Of a stretch of 64,000 nt of DNA, positions 34,326 to 64,000 are shown piece by piece. Numbering within the stretch: position 1 is the first letter of the stretch; each line of letters begins with the position of its first letter. The notes under the pieces were generated by a model. It was not told the origin of the DNA. It saw only the letters and a list, made by a program, of their open reading frames with translations, and made no database searches. This DNA is from Mesostigma viride (lineage: Eukaryota; Streptophyta; Mesostigmatophyceae; Mesostigmatales; Mesostigmataceae): positions 1,636,483 to 1,700,482 of the forward strand of contig RPFO01000102.1 in assembly GCA_009746045.1 (NCBI GenBank), written 5' to 3'. Both the position numbers and the translations under genes were made by a program.

Positions 34326-36480
34326 ATATTCCTACCTATATATATTCCATTCGGTGCAGGCCTACCTCGAGGCCCACCCCACCCACGCTGTCGTCAAGGT
34401 CGACTGCCACAACGCGTTCAACAGTCTGTCCCGCGCCAGCATGTTTGCGGCCGTCATGGAGTCCTTCGAGGACTTGTACGCTTGGACAGCCGTGTGCTAC
34501 GGCCAGCCCGGCCAACTGGTTCACATCATGGAGGACGGCACTCGCGGCGGCCTGCTGTCGCGGTCGGGCACCCAGCAAGGGGACCCCCTGGGACCCCTGT
34601 ACTTTGCCGCCCCCCTCCAGGGTTGCCTCCAAGCGGTCCATGCTGCCCACCCGGCGGTCGCTATTCAGGCCTACTTGGATGATATCTACCTGCTGGGCCC
34701 TGTGCCGGACACCACCGCGGCTCTGCTGGCACTGCAGACCGCGGTGGCCGACATCAACCTCCAGTTGACCCTTGCCAAGTGCGCGGTGTACTCGCCCCAA
34801 GGTGATTGCTCCGGCTTTCCGCCCCAGCTCTTGGGCCGGGACGAGCGCCTCCATGGGTTGGATGTCCTCGGCGTTCCGGTTGGCGACCCCGCGTTTGTCA
34901 TCGATGCTCTGCGGGCCGCCCTCGAGGCACGCACTGAGGTACTGCCCTTGATTGCGCGCCTTCATGATTCGCAGACCAAGGGTCTGCTTCTGTGGTTTTG
35001 CGCTCACCCTCGCGTCGTTCACTGGCTCCGGGGCGCTCTTCCGTCTCAGGTCCGGCTGGCCGCCGAGGGCCACGACGAACGCATCCAGTCGGCCTTGGCG
35101 CAGCTGGTCCCGGGCCCCGACCTCCCGCCACATGCTATTCGCATTGCCTCCCTGCCTGCACGGATGGGTGGCTGCGGTCTGACTCGTGCCGCCCGGCTGG
35201 CCCCAGCAGCCTTTTTGGGCTCCGTCGCTCAGTCGTGGGCGGAAAGCTGCCGGCTCCTGCCCCTTTTGGCAACGGCAGCGCCTGACCTCCTGGACCCCAG
35301 CAGCCCTTTGCCCTTCGTCACCGCCATCCAGGAGGCCTATGCTGAGATCCAGCAGGCCTGTTCTCCCGTCCGTGCCGCTCAGGCGGTACAGCGCCACCTC
35401 CCTCGCGGCACTCCCTCGGTCGCCTCCGTTCAATCTCCCGCCGCATTCCCTGCTCGCGTCATCGATAAACACCAGAAAACCTACGCGGGTATTCTGCACA
35501 CGGCTGATTGGATTGCTCTTTTCGCGGACCTCAACGCCCAGGGACGTGCGTGGCTGTTCTCGCTTTCCTTGCGGAGTGTGGGCTCGGCGTACCTTCGTGC
35601 TCTTCCCATGGCCCCCCCATTCGCCTTGGCTCCCAGCCACTACTCGGTGGCGCTCCGGCACCAGCTATTTGCCCCGCAGCCTCTTGTTCCGGCCGGGCGG
35701 CCTTGTGGTAGCTGTGGGCAGCCGCTGGATCCCACGGGGACTCACTACCTTGCCTGCATGGGGGGCCAACAGAATCAGAATTGGTATTTGTATTTGCACA
35801 CTGTCCTCCTGACGGTGGTGCTCGCCATGATTCGGTCGGTTTTCCCCCACGCGAACATCCGGTCCGAGGATGCGGATGGCGCTGCCTTCTATTCCCCCAA
35901 CCACCGGCCTGACATCGTGGTGCTGGACTTTGAGGGGGGTGGCCGGCATCTGCTTATTGACGTTTCGGTGGCGCGGCCCTTGGCTCTTAGCCACGTGGCT
36001 GGGGCCTCCCTCACGGCAGGTTACACGGCGGACCGGGCGGAGCGGGCCAAGCTCCTGGCCTACGGCGACGTCGGGCACCATCGTGTGGTGCCCTTTGTCC
36101 TGGAGGAGTTTGGGGCCATGGGGCCCCTGACCTCCGCCTTCTTCAAGGAGTGTTGCCGGCTCCGGGAGGACCGGCTGGACCTGGAGGGCCAGCGGGCCCC
36201 ATGGTCGGCGCGGACCTGGACGTCATATTGGCGTCAGCGCTTGTCGGTGGCGCTGACTCGGGCCATGGCGGACATCATGCTCCGCCGTACGCGGGCTGAT
36301 TTTGCGGTGCAGCAGGGCTATTAGGTTCCTCCCGTTAGGCGTTTCCATTGGTCTTATCGTACTTCGTAGTATAGAGCTTTGACATGGCTCTGTATATAGG
36401 TTTATAGCTGGGCGTTTGCTTTGGTTTGAGTGATTTCACTCTGCTGTAAGTAATTATATTTTTAATATATATTCCTACCT
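34326..36480 (+). mobile_element. LINE family A, longest copy (5'-truncated, about 2.15 kb)
   Basis: Flanked by a 23-bp TSD (34303-34325 and 36481-36503) and ending in the TTTTTAATATATAT tail. It carries the longest LINE A ORF in the window. The N-terminal portion, including the reverse transcriptase fingers and any 5' endonuclease, is missing. Confidence 0.85.
34351..36324 (+). CDS. Non-LTR reverse transcriptase polyprotein, N-terminally truncated
   Basis: An open frame of about 657 codons enters from the truncation point and stops at 36324. Motifs in order are VVKVDCHNAFNSL (RT motif A, catalytic Asp), GTQQGDPLGPLYFA (motif B), AYLDDIYLLG (motif C, YLDD instead of the common YADD), a thumb/linker region with a Leu/Ala-rich helical part, and the zinc-knuckle-like CGSCGQPLDPTGTHYLAC. 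The final motif RPDIVVLDFEGG...LLIDVSV resembles the PD-(D/E)XK core of restriction-like endonucleases found at the C-terminus of some LINE clades (inference). The start is lost, so no protein is expected unless fused. Near-perfect conservation with the other copies implies recent mobility. Confidence 0.8.
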   Translation, partial: SVQAYLEAHPTHAVVKVDCHNAFNSLSRASMFAAVMESFEDLYAWTAVCYGQPGQLVHIMEDGTRGGLLSRSGTQQGDPLGPLYFAAPLQGCLQAVHAAHPAVAIQAYLDDIYLLGPVPDTTAALLALQTAVADINLQLTLAKCAVYSPQGDCSGFPPQLLGRDERLHGLDVLGVPVGDPAFVIDALRAALEARTEVLPLIARLHDSQTKGLLLWFCAHPRVVHWLRGALPSQVRLAAEGHDERIQSALAQLVPGPDLPPHAIRIASLPARMGGCGLTRAARLAPAAFLGSVAQSWAESCRLLPLLATAAPDLLDPSSPLPFVTAIQEAYAEIQQACSPVRAAQAVQRHLPRGTPSVASVQSPAAFPARVIDKHQKTYAGILHTADWIALFADLNAQGRAWLFSLSLRSVGSAYLRALPMAPPFALAPSHYSVALRHQLFAPQPLVPAGRPCGSCGQPLDPTGTHYLACMGGQQNQNWYLYLHTVLLTVVLAMIRSVFPHANIRSEDADGAAFYSPNHRPDIVVLDFEGGGRHLLIDVSVARPLALSHVAGASLTAGYTADRAERAKLLAYGDVGHHRVVPFVLEEFGAMGPLTSAFFKECCRLREDRLDLEGQRAPWSARTWTSYWRQRLSVALTRAMADIMLRRTRADFAVQQGY

Positions 36481-36503
36481 ACTAATCTACACTACTGGTA
36501 TAT

Positions 36504-36674
36504 CTATTTTGCGGTGCAGCAGGGCTATTAGGTTCCTCCCGTTAGGCGTTTCCATTGGTCTTATCGTAGTATAGAGCTTTGACATGGCTCTGTATATAGG
36601 TTTATAGCTGGGCGTTTGCTTTGGTTTGAGTGATTTCACTCTGCTGTAAGTAATTATATTTTTAATATATATTC
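36504..36674 (+). mobile_element. LINE A 3'-UTR-only copy
   Basis: Begins within the last codons of the ORF (TTTTGCGGTGCAGCAGGGC) and runs through the 3' UTR to the AT tail. It is inserted in tandem after the long copy. Confidence 0.8.
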
Positions 36675-37288
36675 CGGTCCGAGGATGCGGATGGCGCTGC
36701 CTTCTATTCCCCCAACCACCGGCCTGACATCGTGGTGCTGGACTTTGAGGGGGGTGGCCGGCATCTGCTTATTGACGTTTCGGTGGCGCGGCCCTCGGCT
36801 CTTGAGCAGCCACGTGGCTGGGGCCTCCCTCACGGCAGGTTACACGGCGGACCGGGCGGAGCGGGCCAAGCTCCTGGCCTACGGCGACGTCGGGCACCAT
36901 CGTGTGGTGCCCTTTGTCCTGGAGGAGTTAGGAGCCATGGGGCCCCTGACCTCCGCCTTCTTCAAGGAGTGTTGCCGGCTCCGGGAGGACCGGCTGGACC
37001 TGGAGGGCCAGCGGGCCCCATGGTCGGCGCGGACCTGGACGTCATATTGGCGTCAGCGCTTGTCGGTGGCGCTGACTCGGGCCATGGCTGACATCATGCT
37101 CCGCCGTACGCGGGCTGATTTTGCGGTGCAACAGGGCTATTATAGGTTCCTCCCGTTAGGCGTTTCCATTGGTCTTATCGTCGTATAGCGCTTTGACATG
37201 GCTCTGTATATAGGTTTATAGCTGGGCGTTTGCTTTGGTTTGAGTGATTTCACTCTGCTGTAAGTAATTATATTTTTATATAATATAT
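36675..37288 (+). mobile_element. LINE A third tandem copy, 5'-truncated
   Basis: Starts at the CCGGTCCGAGGATGCGGATG point of the ORF and includes the RPDIVVLD region, but with small indels (for example extra bases near 36800 and after the stop region). It ends in the 3' UTR and AT tail at 37288. Confidence 0.8.
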
Positions 37289-37640
37289 ATTCCTAGTCTG
37301 AGGTGGCAGGAGGGGGCTGCCAGGGCTTGTGGTCAACGTGGATGACCGCCCCCCTCCAGTATACCGGCTTCCCCCTTGCGCTCTGCCGGAGCTGAAGGTA
37401 GGTCGGCCATAGCTCGCGTCGCCGCTGTTGCTGGGCCAGGGGTCAAGTCGTCGTCCAGCGTGAAGCGAGTCTCCGAGAGCTTCTTGCGGCATTTAAGGAA
37501 CGCCAGCTTTTCCGCCATGTACTTAAAGGTGAGGAGCACGGGTGCCGGGCCAGCCTTCCCCCGCGCGCGGGGGAGGCGGACAGCCGACATGTCCAGCTCA
37601 CCAGTGAGTAACATGGGGGCAAACACGATCTATGGCGACG
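37289..37640 (-). pseudogene. LINE ORF1 C-terminal relic, frameshifted
   Basis: The minus strand encodes RLPRARGKAGPAPVLLTF, LAFLKCRKKL and FTLDDDLTP. After a frameshift near 37440 it continues AQQQRRRELWPTYL, KPVYWRGAVIHVDHKPWQPP and a stop near 37295. This parallels the C-terminus of the intact ORF1 at 25.9-27.4 kb but is clearly diverged, so it comes from another LINE lineage. Confidence 0.7.
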
Positions 37641-38575
37641 CTTTCCACGCCCAGATCTCGGGTCATCGTCGGAATGCGAATGCGATTGAGACTTGGCAGA
37701 CTCAGAAGAGGAGTCATTTCCACTCGCCCCAGACCTTTTCCACCTGTTCGTCTTGTTAGATTCCAAACGGCGACTAGCTCCGACATTATTCACATCAGTT
37801 CCCAGGCGGCTGCAAGTTGCCTGACGATGCATGGCGCCGAATCAGGCCTTGCTTCGGGCATGGAGTTGTCAGGAGGCCGGCTGCGGCCAGCTGTGCATGC
37901 CTGATGACTTTCGTGGAATGAGCCACAATAATAAACCTACACCCTCAGCTCTGCATGAGGTCGAGGCCACTCCTAAGCTAGACGTTTTTAAATTCTTGCT
38001 GGCCATGTTCGATTTGTCGTTACTCGACATGTTCGTATTCAGCAGGCTCGAGCTACCATGGTCCGGATTCTCCCGATTTCTGGCCTGCGCTGGTTGTCTC
38101 TTTGGTATTTAACGCTAGGGCAAGCTCAGTCCCCACCCATTATAGCATGGCGCTACCTAGACATAAAGCTAAAAGCTGTTACTTTGTTTCGTTTTTCATA
38201 GCCATTATCACGCTGCTGATCCCCCGCCGGCCAGTCTAGAGAACGAGCATAATGTTTTCGACGTCGCCAGCCATCAATGACTTCACGCTTTGTCAAGAAC
38301 GCAGGGAATTCATTAAATCAGGATTACGTGCAAGCCCTTTAAGGTCAACTCAAGTCAAGGGAGGAACGTCGCTGCTGTCTGCTTCAGAACTGAAAATTTA
38401 CTAGAGCCGAATTTCTAACTGACGTCTTTTAGTGGTTACTAAATACCTTGTTGAGTAAACGATTCTAAAATCTGATTCTGACGAAACCTGTACAGCTCGA
38501 AGTTACCTGACAGACCACTGACCGGCCGATGGACCCACTACTTGCTGCCAGACCTACGGTCACAAGACTAGACCT
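37641..38575. other. Unassigned interior of hAT-like element 2
   Basis: No gene recognised. Contains the first arm of an inverted repeat pair (38047-38107). Confidence 0.4.
38047..38107 (+). repeat. Arm of a 55-60 bp inverted repeat (partner 39084-39145)
   Basis: Contains GGTCCGGATTCTCC and TTTCTGGCCTGCGCTGG, then TTGTCTC. The inverse complement of 39084-39145 matches over about 55 bp with few differences. A shorter third copy is at 2057-2096. The arms sit on opposite sides of the hAT-like element border at 38751. Confidence 0.75.
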
Positions 38576-38580
38576 AGCTG

Positions 38581-38740
38581 TGACCGCAGCCACCGAAATC
38601 CCGCGGTCATGTGTGACCGCAGCCACCAAAATCCCGCGGTCATGTGTGACCGCAGCCACCAAAATCCAGCGGTCATGTGTGACCGCGGGCTCCCAAATCC
38701 GGCGGTCAGCGGTCACACATGACCGCGCGCGGCCCGTTAG
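38581..38740. repeat. Right subterminal 33-bp hairpin array of hAT-like element 2
   Basis: TGACCGC...GCGGTCA units start at 38581, 38614, 38647 and 38680 (33 bp apart), with a last variant at 38720. Each unit is an inverted repeat with 7-bp arms around an AGCCACCAAAATCC-type spacer. Confidence 0.88.
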
Positions 38741-39083
38741 CAAAAACACTGATAGTTGTCTTGTCTAACTTTCACAGTTTTGCATGTGTGGACTTTGAAA
38801 AGTACTGCAAAGTTACTTAAATTAGCTATACCAAACTCATTTCCATACATCTTCATGGATGGATGTGGCTCCATCACCTCCTCAAATTACGTGAGACAAC
38901 TCCCAAGTTATACCAATATTTGTCTCATTGATACCAAGTACGTGGGCTGATTGCCCATGACTTGCTAGTTGCTGCCGGGTGCTCAGGAGGCGAAAAATAT
39001 GTCGTTGAGGCAAGCAGCAAATACTAAACGCTGACGAGTGCCGCTAAGCGGGGAAAGAAACAAAACCAAAGTGGAGAAAAGAT

Positions 39084-39145
39084 ATCAGTGAGACAACCAG
39101 CGCAGGCCAGGAATCTGGAGAATCCGGACCAAGGCAGCTTGAGCC
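39084..39145 (-). repeat. Second arm of the 55-60 bp inverted repeat
   Basis: Inverse-complement partner of 38047-38107, lying 33 bp beyond the stop codon of the ABC transporter gene. Confidence 0.75.
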
Positions 39146-39177
39146 TAATGCACAAAGCTCATGAGCGATAAGAACAT

Positions 39178-42100
39178 CTAGTTAGTAGGTCCCCAGAAGT
39201 TTCCAGAAAAGCTGTCTGAGGTGGCCTCCTGGTTGCCCCCCAAGTTCTTGAGCAGGGTCTGGTAGAGGCCCCTGCCACCCTCCATCGCAAGCAACTCCTC
39301 ATGGCTCCCTGCAGATGCCATTAACGCAACGCAGACAGCACAAAAACCATTCCACATTATGAACATGACAACACTCATTACTTGCATGGCATGGATACCC
39401 ACCAACTAGGCACCGCCTTCTCTTTCAAAGGCGAAGTATACGGGCTGGCTCGGTTGATAGAGATTATTGATGAGGCCGCAAACACAAGGTGCACGGAATG
39501 GCATCCTACTAAAGAAAAGCAAGTATGAGGATGAGATAGGCAAAGGGCATCGGAATCTACACCTATCTGTTTGTCTTCTTAACCAACATGGCATGAGGCG
39601 TAATCATAGTTGAGGTCTAATTGTCTCATTGATATTAATAGAAGACTGCGTGGACGCCAAGACTGATAGCTTGCATTATGAACACAGACCCAACATAGAC
39701 AACGACAAAATGCCGGCTGGGATTAGCCCACCACATGATCACTAGTAGTCGCCCACCTGGCCCCCTGACATGCCCACGTACCACCGTACCACCGAATTCT
39801 CCCCCACACGTGCTCCGACCAATAGCAACCTACCTTTCTCCTGCACACGCCACCCTCATTGCTAGCCCATCTAAGGACATTATCAAATCATGACGACGAT
39901 GATTTTTTTCAAAAAAATGTACGACGAACTTCCTCGCGCACTTGCCAACGTCACGGCTCGCCCATCGAAGTCCTAATGACGGTCCCAAATGACGGCGTCA
40001 GTGGTGAAAGGCCAGACAATACGCCCACCTTCCTCCTGCACACGTCCATAATCCAACACCCATCCACTTCACGGTTGCGTACTCAGTAGTCGCCAACCAA
40101 CAACCCCCAACACCTTCACTAACCCGCCTTCACTGGCATGCGCACACACCACAGCTAGCCAACCTGATGGCTCTACCCTTACACCCTTACACCCTTAAAA
40201 CCCCTCGCAGACCCACATCCATCCCACACGCCCCCACACAACCAAGCTATCAAACCTGACGACGCTAACCAATAATGACGTCAGTGATGAAACAAAAGTG
40301 AAACGAAAAATACTACTAGTATATAAAAATACTATTCATGATGATAAAAAAAACATAAAATAATAATAAAAACATAAAATAACAATAAGGTATTGAGTGA
40401 TAACATATAAAGATAATCGTATCTGCTCACCTTCCTCACGCACGTGGCCGTGATCCAACACCACCACCCGATCCGCCCGCCGCAAGGTCGACTCCAGGTG
40501 CGCGATCACCAGCGTGGTCCGCCCCTTGGCCGCCCTCTCCAGCGCGTCCGCCACCTCCGCCCTCCCCTGCGCGTCCATGCGACTCCCAGCCTCATCCAAC
40601 ACCAGCACCTTTGGCTGCTTGATCAGCGCGCGCGCGATCGCTAACCGCTGCAGCTGCCCGCTGCTCAACCCGACCCCCCGCTCGCCCAGCAACGTGTCAT
40701 ACCCCGCAGGGAGATCCATGATGAACCCGTGCGCGTTGGCCGTCCGCGCGGCCGACTCGATCTCGCCCCGGCTCGCCGAAGGCCGCCCGTACGCGATGTT
40801 CGAAGCAATGCTCCCCTGGAACAGGACGGGCTCCTGCGAGACCAACCCAATCTGTTGACGCAGCCACTGAGGGTCCAACAATCGTATGTCGGTCCCGTCC
40901 AGCAGGATGACCCCCCGCTCCGGCTCGTAGAACCGGAGCAGGAGCGACGCGACCGTCGACTTGCCCGCGCCGGAGCGCCCCGCGAGCGCGAGCGTGGTCC
41001 CGGGGGCCGCGTCCAGGGACGCGCCGGCCAGCGCCCAGCGGGAGGGGCGGGACGGGTAGCGGAAGTAGACGTCGCGGAACGTCACGCGGCCCTGGAGACC
41101 CTGGGGGAAGTAGACGGAGTCTGGGAACTGGATAAGGGGGGGCGGAGCCGCAGCCCGCGCCGTGGCGGTGGCAGGGGCAGCCAGTGCACCGCTGGATGCG
41201 GTGGTGGTGGTGGCAGATGTGCTGGCGGTAGAGCTGGCCGTGGCGGCGGTGGTAACGGCTGCCGGAACAGGGGACGCGGTCTCTCTATCCTTGACTTCTT
41301 CCTCTGCCAGGGCTATCTGCGACGACGACGATGAGGAGGATGTTGTTGCTGTTGTGGTTGATGATGACGATGTTGATGATGATGTTGATGATGATGATGC
41401 GGAGGAGGAGGAGGCGGGAGACAATCCTCTCCTGCGTGGCGGGAGAGGGAGCGGCGGATCCAAGGGCAGCTTGAGCTTGGGTGCCGCTCCGATGGTGGCC
41501 GCCGAGGTCAACGACGGCCCGCCGATGCCCACATGAGCCCTCGGCCGCCCCTTGACCCCCCCTTGCCCGAGCCCCACCACGGAGGCCATGCCCGGGTGCC
41601 CCATGAGGTGTCCGATCGCGGCGACCCCCCGCGCCATGGCCGGCGCTCCGACCATGAAGGAAGCCAGGGCGTACGTGTACGAGAAGTTGCCGTTGAAGCA
41701 CGCGTAGCAGGTGCCGATGGCCATGCGGCCGGAGAGGACGGCGTCCCCTCCCAGGGAGATCGAGAGGAGGAGGAAGGAGCAGACAAGCGCGCGGGCAACC
41801 ATCTCGAGGAGTCCCTGCAGCACGGCCGCCCGGCCGCCGAGGATCATGATGCGTTCGCTCGTGCGGAGGAACCGTCGCTCCTCGTAGGGCGACCGCCCGA
41901 ACGCGCGCACGACGCGCACGTTGGCCAGGAGCTCATTGGCGAGCGCGAGCTGGCGCGCGCCCAGGTGCTGCGTGCGCGCGGAGATGCGCGCGGCGGCGCC
42001 GGCGAAATGGCCCGTCCCCGCGAGCAGGCAGGGGAGGAGGAGCAGCATCAGCGCGCCCATACGTGGGGAAATCGCGGTGACGAAGGCTAGAACTCCCGCC

Positions 42101-43290
42101 GCCTCGAAGATGGCACGGAGTCCGGTCTCGCCGAGTAAGACGCGGATCCCCCGCTGGATCAGGGCGATGTCGGCACCGAGGGAGGCGAGCACGGTGGCAG
42201 TGGCCCCCGAGCGCTCGAACGCGCCCATGTCCTGCTCGGTGATCACAGACGCAAAGAGCCGCTTGCGGAGGCGGTGGCCAACGCGGTCCGACAGGATGCC
42301 GGAGAGCGCGGACTGGGCGGCAGTGCCGAGGGCGGACCCGAGGTAGATGAGGGTCAGGAGGGCGAGCGCGCGGGAGAGGTGGGGGGGGAGGGGGGTGGCG
42401 AGGGGGCCGGGGGCCCAGGGGGCCGAGGAGAGCGCCGGGAAGACGGACACGAGGGTGGTGGAGATGGGGCGGTAGAGGGAGAGGGTGAGGGAGACGAGGG
42501 CGTCCGCGAGGGACGTGGGGAGAGGGAGGAGGGTGGAGGAGATGGGGTCGGGGAGGGCGGCGAGTGCGGGCGCCGCTGACGAGGCGGCCGCAAGGACGGA
42601 CGCAGAGGCAGTAGAAGCAGAGACGGAGGCTGCGGAGGTGGCGGACACGAGGGGGAGGGTCTGGGAGCTGGCGCTGGCGGCCGCGTTCAGGACGGAACCG
42701 AGCGCCAACGGCCCCGCTACCATGAACCCTGCGGTGACCAGCATCGAGGCGAGGCAGGCGGCGAGTAAAAAAAAATCGGGCTTGACAAATGCCCACAGGA
42801 AACGGAAGATGGACTCGAGGGAGGCGGTGGTAGACCCGGTGGAAGAGCTCGCGATATCACGGATTACGCTCGCGTCGTCGGCGTCCTCGCTGGGGTAGAT
42901 GTCCGGGCGTCCGTCCAGCTCGCTCGAGAGGGCGTGCGGTGGGCCGGCGCCGGCGGATCCGCGAGGCCGGATGGGCCGCCGGCCGAGATAGGGAGCAGGG
43001 AGCCCGACGAGCGCACGAGGAGGAGGGAGGGTCGCGGGAGCAGCTACGGAATGGGGGCCGACGAGCCCGCACCAGGTGGCCTGCTTATGTCGCCTCGCAA
43101 TGGAGGCACCAGTCTTCGTAAGAAGCGAGTCCTGGGGTCGGCCACGCAGAGTGCGCGACCCCGGGCAGAATGTCCTGCACGAGGCCGGCGGAAGGCGTGG
43201 ACAGGCCCGCTGGGAAACGCGGTCGATGTCCCCATTCGCCCGAGATGAGAGTGATGAATTAGTGGCTCGCAACATTAGTGGCGCTATCAA
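39178..43290 (-). CDS. ABCB-type half ABC transporter, probably organellar, two exons
   Basis: Exon 1 is 43290-40431 and exon 2 is 39308-39178, with an intron of 1,122 bp (donor GTGAGC, acceptor CTGCAG; phase matches and restores the family-typical C-terminus SHEELLAMEGG...LYQTLLKNL). The protein is about 996 aa. Residues 1-110 are Arg/Ala/Pro/Ser-rich with few acids, like a chloroplast or mitochondrial presequence. A transmembrane domain spans about 165-560, followed by a long Ser/Thr/Ala linker (about 590-715). The nucleotide-binding domain starts at about 735: Walker A GRSGAGKST (about 770), Q-loop VSQEPVLF, signature LSSGQ (about 875), Walker B VLVLDEAGS, H-loop VIAHLEST. Signature and D-loop region differ slightly from the usual LSGGQ and DEATS. 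Half-transporters dimerise to move peptides, lipids or metal-thiol compounds; the substrate is unknown. Confidence 0.85.
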
Positions 43291-44102
43291 AGGGGAGCGC
43301 TGACAATTTTAACCCGCGCTTTCATCCCTCCAGCAGTTTTTCAAGATCATGAGCATCTCTTTGACGTCATTGATCAATCGAAAGCACACTTAGTCATCAA
43401 TCCCGCAAGAACGCAATGGGAGACCGACCGCAATCGAGCTGACTTCGTGGGCCCGACAGGCACGAAGGCAGGAAACAATTCCAGCCCACACCTTCGCAGT
43501 CGTTGCCAGATACTAATCAAGCTGCCACGAAGACTGCATCAACGCCATCCTTAATGTGTATATCAGAGACAACATTACGCTGGTTTGCATACATTTCTTT
43601 ATTATATAATCAAGAGGTCATGTCCCGAGTACCAAACTCTAAACGTCGTCCCCGGTACAGTTATTAGGTGACGCAGATTTGCCACATGACACAGTCTACA
43701 ATACAAGATTATCCCGCCATCTGGCGAACACGATTCCTTTACTACCCTGAGTACCCTCCTCCGTCGAAGCGCCGCATGCCCCGCCGTCCGGTACAGGCCG
43801 CGGCGTGCAGGACGGCCCACAGGTAGTTCACGGGAAAACGCCCACTAGCGCGAGCATCCTGGCTGCGATACTCGCGGGCGCGCCCAAAAGCGTGCATTCT
43901 AAAAGTATTTTCGAGTCTCGATCGCACCAGCACCCAACCGGTTTGGGCGAGCAATGGCGACTGGTCTGGCAACGAATTCTTTCTCCTTGTGAATTCTGGC
44001 GTTGATGAAGACTTGGAATGGGATAAATAACGGATATTTCTAATGAACTAGCGAGATTTCCTATGCCCCCCTTTCTCTGCGGCTTTGCTGCCCATTTACA
44101 AC
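43291..44102. promoter_or_regulatory. Shared divergent upstream region (ABC gene / CH-domain gene)
   Basis: About 810 bp between the divergent ABC transporter (minus) and CH-domain gene (plus). No coding segment is supported, so both promoters should lie here. No specific site was identified. Confidence 0.4.

Positions 44103-64000
<19,898 letters not shown>

Larger units (their letters stand above)
32479..38759. mobile_element. hAT-like element 2 (32487-38751, 6.27 kb) with 8-bp TSDs, host to nested LINEs
   Basis: The ends are CAGTGTTTTTGCTAA (left, 32487) and its inverse complement (right, ending 38751), flanked by a perfect 8-bp TSD ATAGTTGT (32479-32486 and 38752-38759). The left end continues AAGGGTTTTTG and the right AACGGGCCGCG, the same end-specific pattern as in element 1. 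A 33-bp hairpin array lies inside the right end (38581-38712), and related GCCACCAAAATCCCGCGG sequence occurs at about 33277. The interior holds nested LINE A copies (34.3-37.3 kb) and a LINE ORF1 relic. No hAT transposase frame was recognised, so it is non-autonomous or decayed. Confidence 0.8.

Noticed and set aside
34336-35661. 441-codon minus-strand frame opposite the reverse transcriptase (and its twin at 13989-14963)
   Set aside because: Shadow of the LINE A ORF; it repeats wherever LINE A does and has no features of its own.

Overview
This is nuclear DNA from a eukaryote with GT-AG spliceosomal introns. It shows a multi-exon gene, PHD and calponin-homology (CH) protein chemistry, an ABCB-type half-transporter with an R/A/P-rich presequence, several retroelement and DNA-transposon families, and very heavy minisatellite content. 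GC-rich coding DNA alternates with AT-rich spacers. This fits a repeat-rich unicellular alga or similar protist (a prasinophyte-like green alga would fit), but nothing here proves the lineage. I see no tRNA, rRNA or CRISPR array.

Layout. 0-8 kb: an edge-truncated Cys-rich (PHD-like) reading frame on the minus strand, a 149-bp higher-order satellite, and a transposase-like gene at 2428-7597 whose Gly/Ala-rich repeat tract carries two 1-bp G-run losses. 9.5-12 kb: back-to-back 30-bp and 37-bp minisatellites. 13-15.7 kb: head-to-head, nearly identical, 5'-truncated copies of LINE family A. 16.2-17.5 kb: a small two-exon PHD-finger gene. 18.4-22.6 kb: a decayed intron-containing DDE-like transposon gene with a recurring 20-bp palindrome. 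22.7-23.9 kb: a hAT-like non-autonomous element with a perfect 8-bp target-site duplication (TSD). 24-32 kb: LINE family B fragments, an ORF1-only retroelement, a piggyBac-like non-autonomous element and a SINE. 32.5-38.75 kb: a second hAT-like element of the same family (perfect 8-bp TSD), loaded with nested LINE A copies. 39.2-43.3 kb: an organellar-type ABC half-transporter (minus, two exons). 44.1 kb to the right edge: one large plus-strand gene, reconstructed here as 17 exons with consistent phase (at least 988 codons), encoding a disordered N-terminus, coiled coil and a fimbrin-like CH segment.

The most noteworthy signals are these. (1) Two diverged SINE copies, each with perfect TSDs, share several stem-loops whose stems co-vary while the loops stay constant; this points to a structured RNA. 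(2) A hAT-like family has end-specific terminal repeats and 33-bp tandem subterminal hairpins. (3) Introns of the large CH-domain gene are built largely from tandem, decaying copies of the adjacent exon edges and splice sites, including one intron with ten intact copies of the same 5' splice site. (4) LINE B and an ORF1-only element share the same 3' hairpin plus TTAA-type tail.
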